Shown here in pieces: positions 62,801 through 64,000 of a DNA stretch of 64,000 nucleotides (positions are counted from its first letter, which is position 1; each line of letters opens with the position of its first letter). The notes beneath the pieces were generated by a model. That model was not told where the DNA came from, ran no database searches, and saw nothing but the letters and a program-made list of their open reading frames with translations. Source of the DNA: Moringa oleifera (Eukaryota > Streptophyta > Magnoliopsida > Brassicales > Moringaceae); NCBI GenBank assembly GCA_021397835.1, contig JAJFZO010000256.1, positions 4,076,501 to 4,140,500 on the forward strand, in the 5' to 3' direction. Position numbers and translations under genes: made by a program.

Positions 62801-63961
62801 ATTAGAAAAAAGTATGTATTTATATTACATACATGGCAGTAAGGGGGTTACCTCCCATAGTCATGTATAATTAAACTTCAAGAGGACAGGATTTCTAAAA
62901 AAATATACATAATCATCCTTATCTAAAAAATATACTCCTGTAGATACATATACAAAGTACAAATCAACTTTAATAAATAAAGATGTAAAAAGAATTAGGA
63001 ATACTAGCATCAATCATTACTAAAGATTCTTCTTTAAGTCCATTTTCTGCATAAATCATTTGTACAAGAATGCAGAAAATGATCCTTCAGCAACTGCCTA
63101 ACTGATATTCATCCAAGCAAAAAGCATGGAGACAGGTAGCGAGGCATTCACCTAAGCAACAAAGGGAAAGCTCACCAAAGCAACCTTGCGTTAAGGGCTT
63201 CAGGCCACTTCCAAGAGCCTCACCTTTCCTCACTACCTATGCAAGCAACTAGTTTGCACTAATACTAGTAATAAACTCACCCGCAGAAGATACAATATTT
63301 CGATGATAATATGCACTCGCAAACAAAACAACTCATATTATCCACAAATTGTCATAGTGTGTCTTCCAATGCAATAATATTTTTATGCCCATGTTATACG
63401 TTTGTTGCTCTCCTTCACATTGGGGACGTTTGCATTTTAAATGTTTTCATGTGACAAAATTTGCCAAGTAAATCATCATGAAGAACGTACAATGTTGACA
63501 ATCAAAGCAAACCAAATAAAATAAACAAAAAAGATAAGCAGATCAGGTAACATGAAGTAGCATACCGTCTTCCTTCAGCAGAAGTATGCTCTATCCAATC
63601 TGTCACAGCCACTTCAGTTTTAGGCTGTATACTAGCTGCCTGAAATTTCATAAAATTTGCAATATAACATTTGAAAAAGTAGCAATCTAAACACTTAACG
63701 AGCGAAAGTTTCGGCAGTAACAGAGAAAAGGAAGACTAGATGTGATGCAGAAGAAAGAAAAGTTCTTACAGGGGCAGTGACAGTAGCAACTGAAGGTTGT
63801 TCACTAGTCTGCTGCATAGGTGCAACAGAAGCAGTGCCCTGGCTAACTGATGATCCCACTTGCCCTCCAGCAGGAACACCTGATGCACTCATTTGAGTTA
63901 CGGGCTGATACTGAGCCACTGCATTAACAGGCATTGGTAGCTGAGCAGAAGATGGTGCAAA
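47814..63961 (-). CDS. Pre-mRNA-processing protein PRP40 (WW and FF domains), partial
   Basis: Twenty-five exons join in frame for 892 residues: 63770-63961, 63566-63639, 61504-61573, 59504-59556, 59343-59400, 58841-59235, 58684-58753, 58488-58583, 58339-58407, 58183-58260, 56898-56984, 56765-56799, 56525-56630, 54651-54731, 54481-54573, 54359-54412, 54148-54264, 53918-54016, 52914-52961, 52745-52837, 50377-50484, 50210-50274, 49619-49721, 48067-48357 and 47814-47957. PRP40 is a U1 snRNP-associated factor that helps bridge the 5' splice site and branch point; plant homologues also bind the RNA polymerase II tail. Two WW domains ([16 protein letters not shown]...WEKP and [16 protein letters not shown]...WSIP) are followed by an Ala/Ser/Pro linker, six FF domains (the first starts [12 protein letters not shown], the last [11 protein letters not shown]), and a Lys/Arg/Asp/Ser-rich tail with [10 protein letters not shown]. 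The visible N-terminus is Gln/Val/Pro-rich; the first exons lie beyond 64,000. PRP40A or PRP40B cannot be decided. Confidence 0.95.
53468..53612 (-). mobile_element. SINE-like element in a PRP40 intron
   Basis: On the minus strand the sequence starts near CCAGGTCCGCGGTTTGAATA, which resembles a pol III B box (GGTTCGAATCC). It runs through a GC-rich body with GTTAACTTCAGGACC and ends in a poly(A) run. I recognise the body from dispersed repeats in plant genomes. I found no clear target-site duplication, so the call is tentative. Confidence 0.5.
61729..62462. mobile_element. MITE-like element with internal tandem repeats in a PRP40 intron
   Basis: The left end GGTGTGTTTGTTACTTGGG and the reverse complement of the right end, GGCTCTGTCTGACACATGGG, are imperfect inverted repeats, each followed by ATAGGATT or ATAAGATT. 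The 734-base interior is non-coding, includes a 12-G run near 61,851, and holds three diverged units built around TCAAATGAAGA. PIF/Harbinger-type MITEs have ends of this kind, but I could not confirm a three-base target duplication. Confidence 0.55.
62012..62310. repeat. Three diverged internal repeats of the intronic element
   Basis: TCAAATGAAGA recurs at about 62,012, 62,158 and 62,254. Each copy is followed by an A-rich stretch with AATAG or AACCGTA and then ATGTT(C/T)AT. The units are 96-146 bases apart and lie inside the 61729-62462 element. Confidence 0.6.
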
Positions 63962-64000
63962 CTGCAAATAGTGATTGTGCAAAGTTAAGAACTCAAGGTC

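Noticed and set aside
1..64000. CRISPR arrays, phage, bacterial defence or toxin-antitoxin modules
   Set aside because: The window is plant nuclear DNA with introns. No spacer-repeat array or bacterial-type operon was seen.

Overview
The window is nuclear DNA from a flowering plant, most likely a eudicot. It is AT-rich, its genes are split by GT-AG introns, and several encode plant-specific proteins (a phytosulfokine precursor, an MRS2-type magnesium transporter, a thylakoid-lumen protein with a Tat signal). The long spacers are filled with decayed transposons. There is no bacterial operon structure, CRISPR array or phage. Species cannot be fixed from sequence alone.

Layout, left to right. 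1-3.3 kb: AT-rich spacer, nothing firm. 3.3-4.0 kb (-): three-exon gene for a small PsaN-like thylakoid-lumen protein. 4.6-8.9 kb (-): six-exon MRS2-3 magnesium transporter with one apparent GC-AG intron. 10.4-10.9 kb (-) and 12.6-13.0 kb (+): two divergent single-exon genes of one plant-specific family. 14.1-15.7 kb: decayed CACTA transposon. 19.4-19.6 kb (-): 64-residue basic protein. 24.4-28.5 kb (-): eight-exon RsmE-type 16S rRNA methyltransferase, probably organellar, with a hAT relic in intron 2 and a tandem duplication in intron 1. 29.1-29.6 kb (-): single-exon EVE-domain (THYN1-like) protein. 33.5-33.8 kb (-): two-exon phytosulfokine precursor, visible only after splicing. 34-42 kb: gene-poor AT-rich spacer. 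42.3-43.7 kb (+): three-exon DUF4378/TRM-like protein. 44.5-47.3 kb (-): decayed L1-type LINE carrying a nested short insertion with a clean target-site duplication. 47.8-64.0 kb (-): PRP40 splicing factor with two WW and six FF domains; its N-terminus lies beyond the right edge.

The genes are independent transcription units. From memory of Arabidopsis locus numbers, MRS2-3 and a PRP40 gene are near neighbours on one chromosome (At3g196xx), and the PsaN-like and RsmE genes are near neighbours on another (At1g499xx-500xx). The window would then hold an ancestral gene order that Arabidopsis divided between two duplicated segments. All exon models were built by hand from splice signals, reading-frame continuity and remembered family sequences; no transcript or database was available. 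I found no convincing new multi-gene system. The best leads are the paired orphan genes, the GC-AG intron, the nested retroinsertion and the repeat-bearing intronic transposon.
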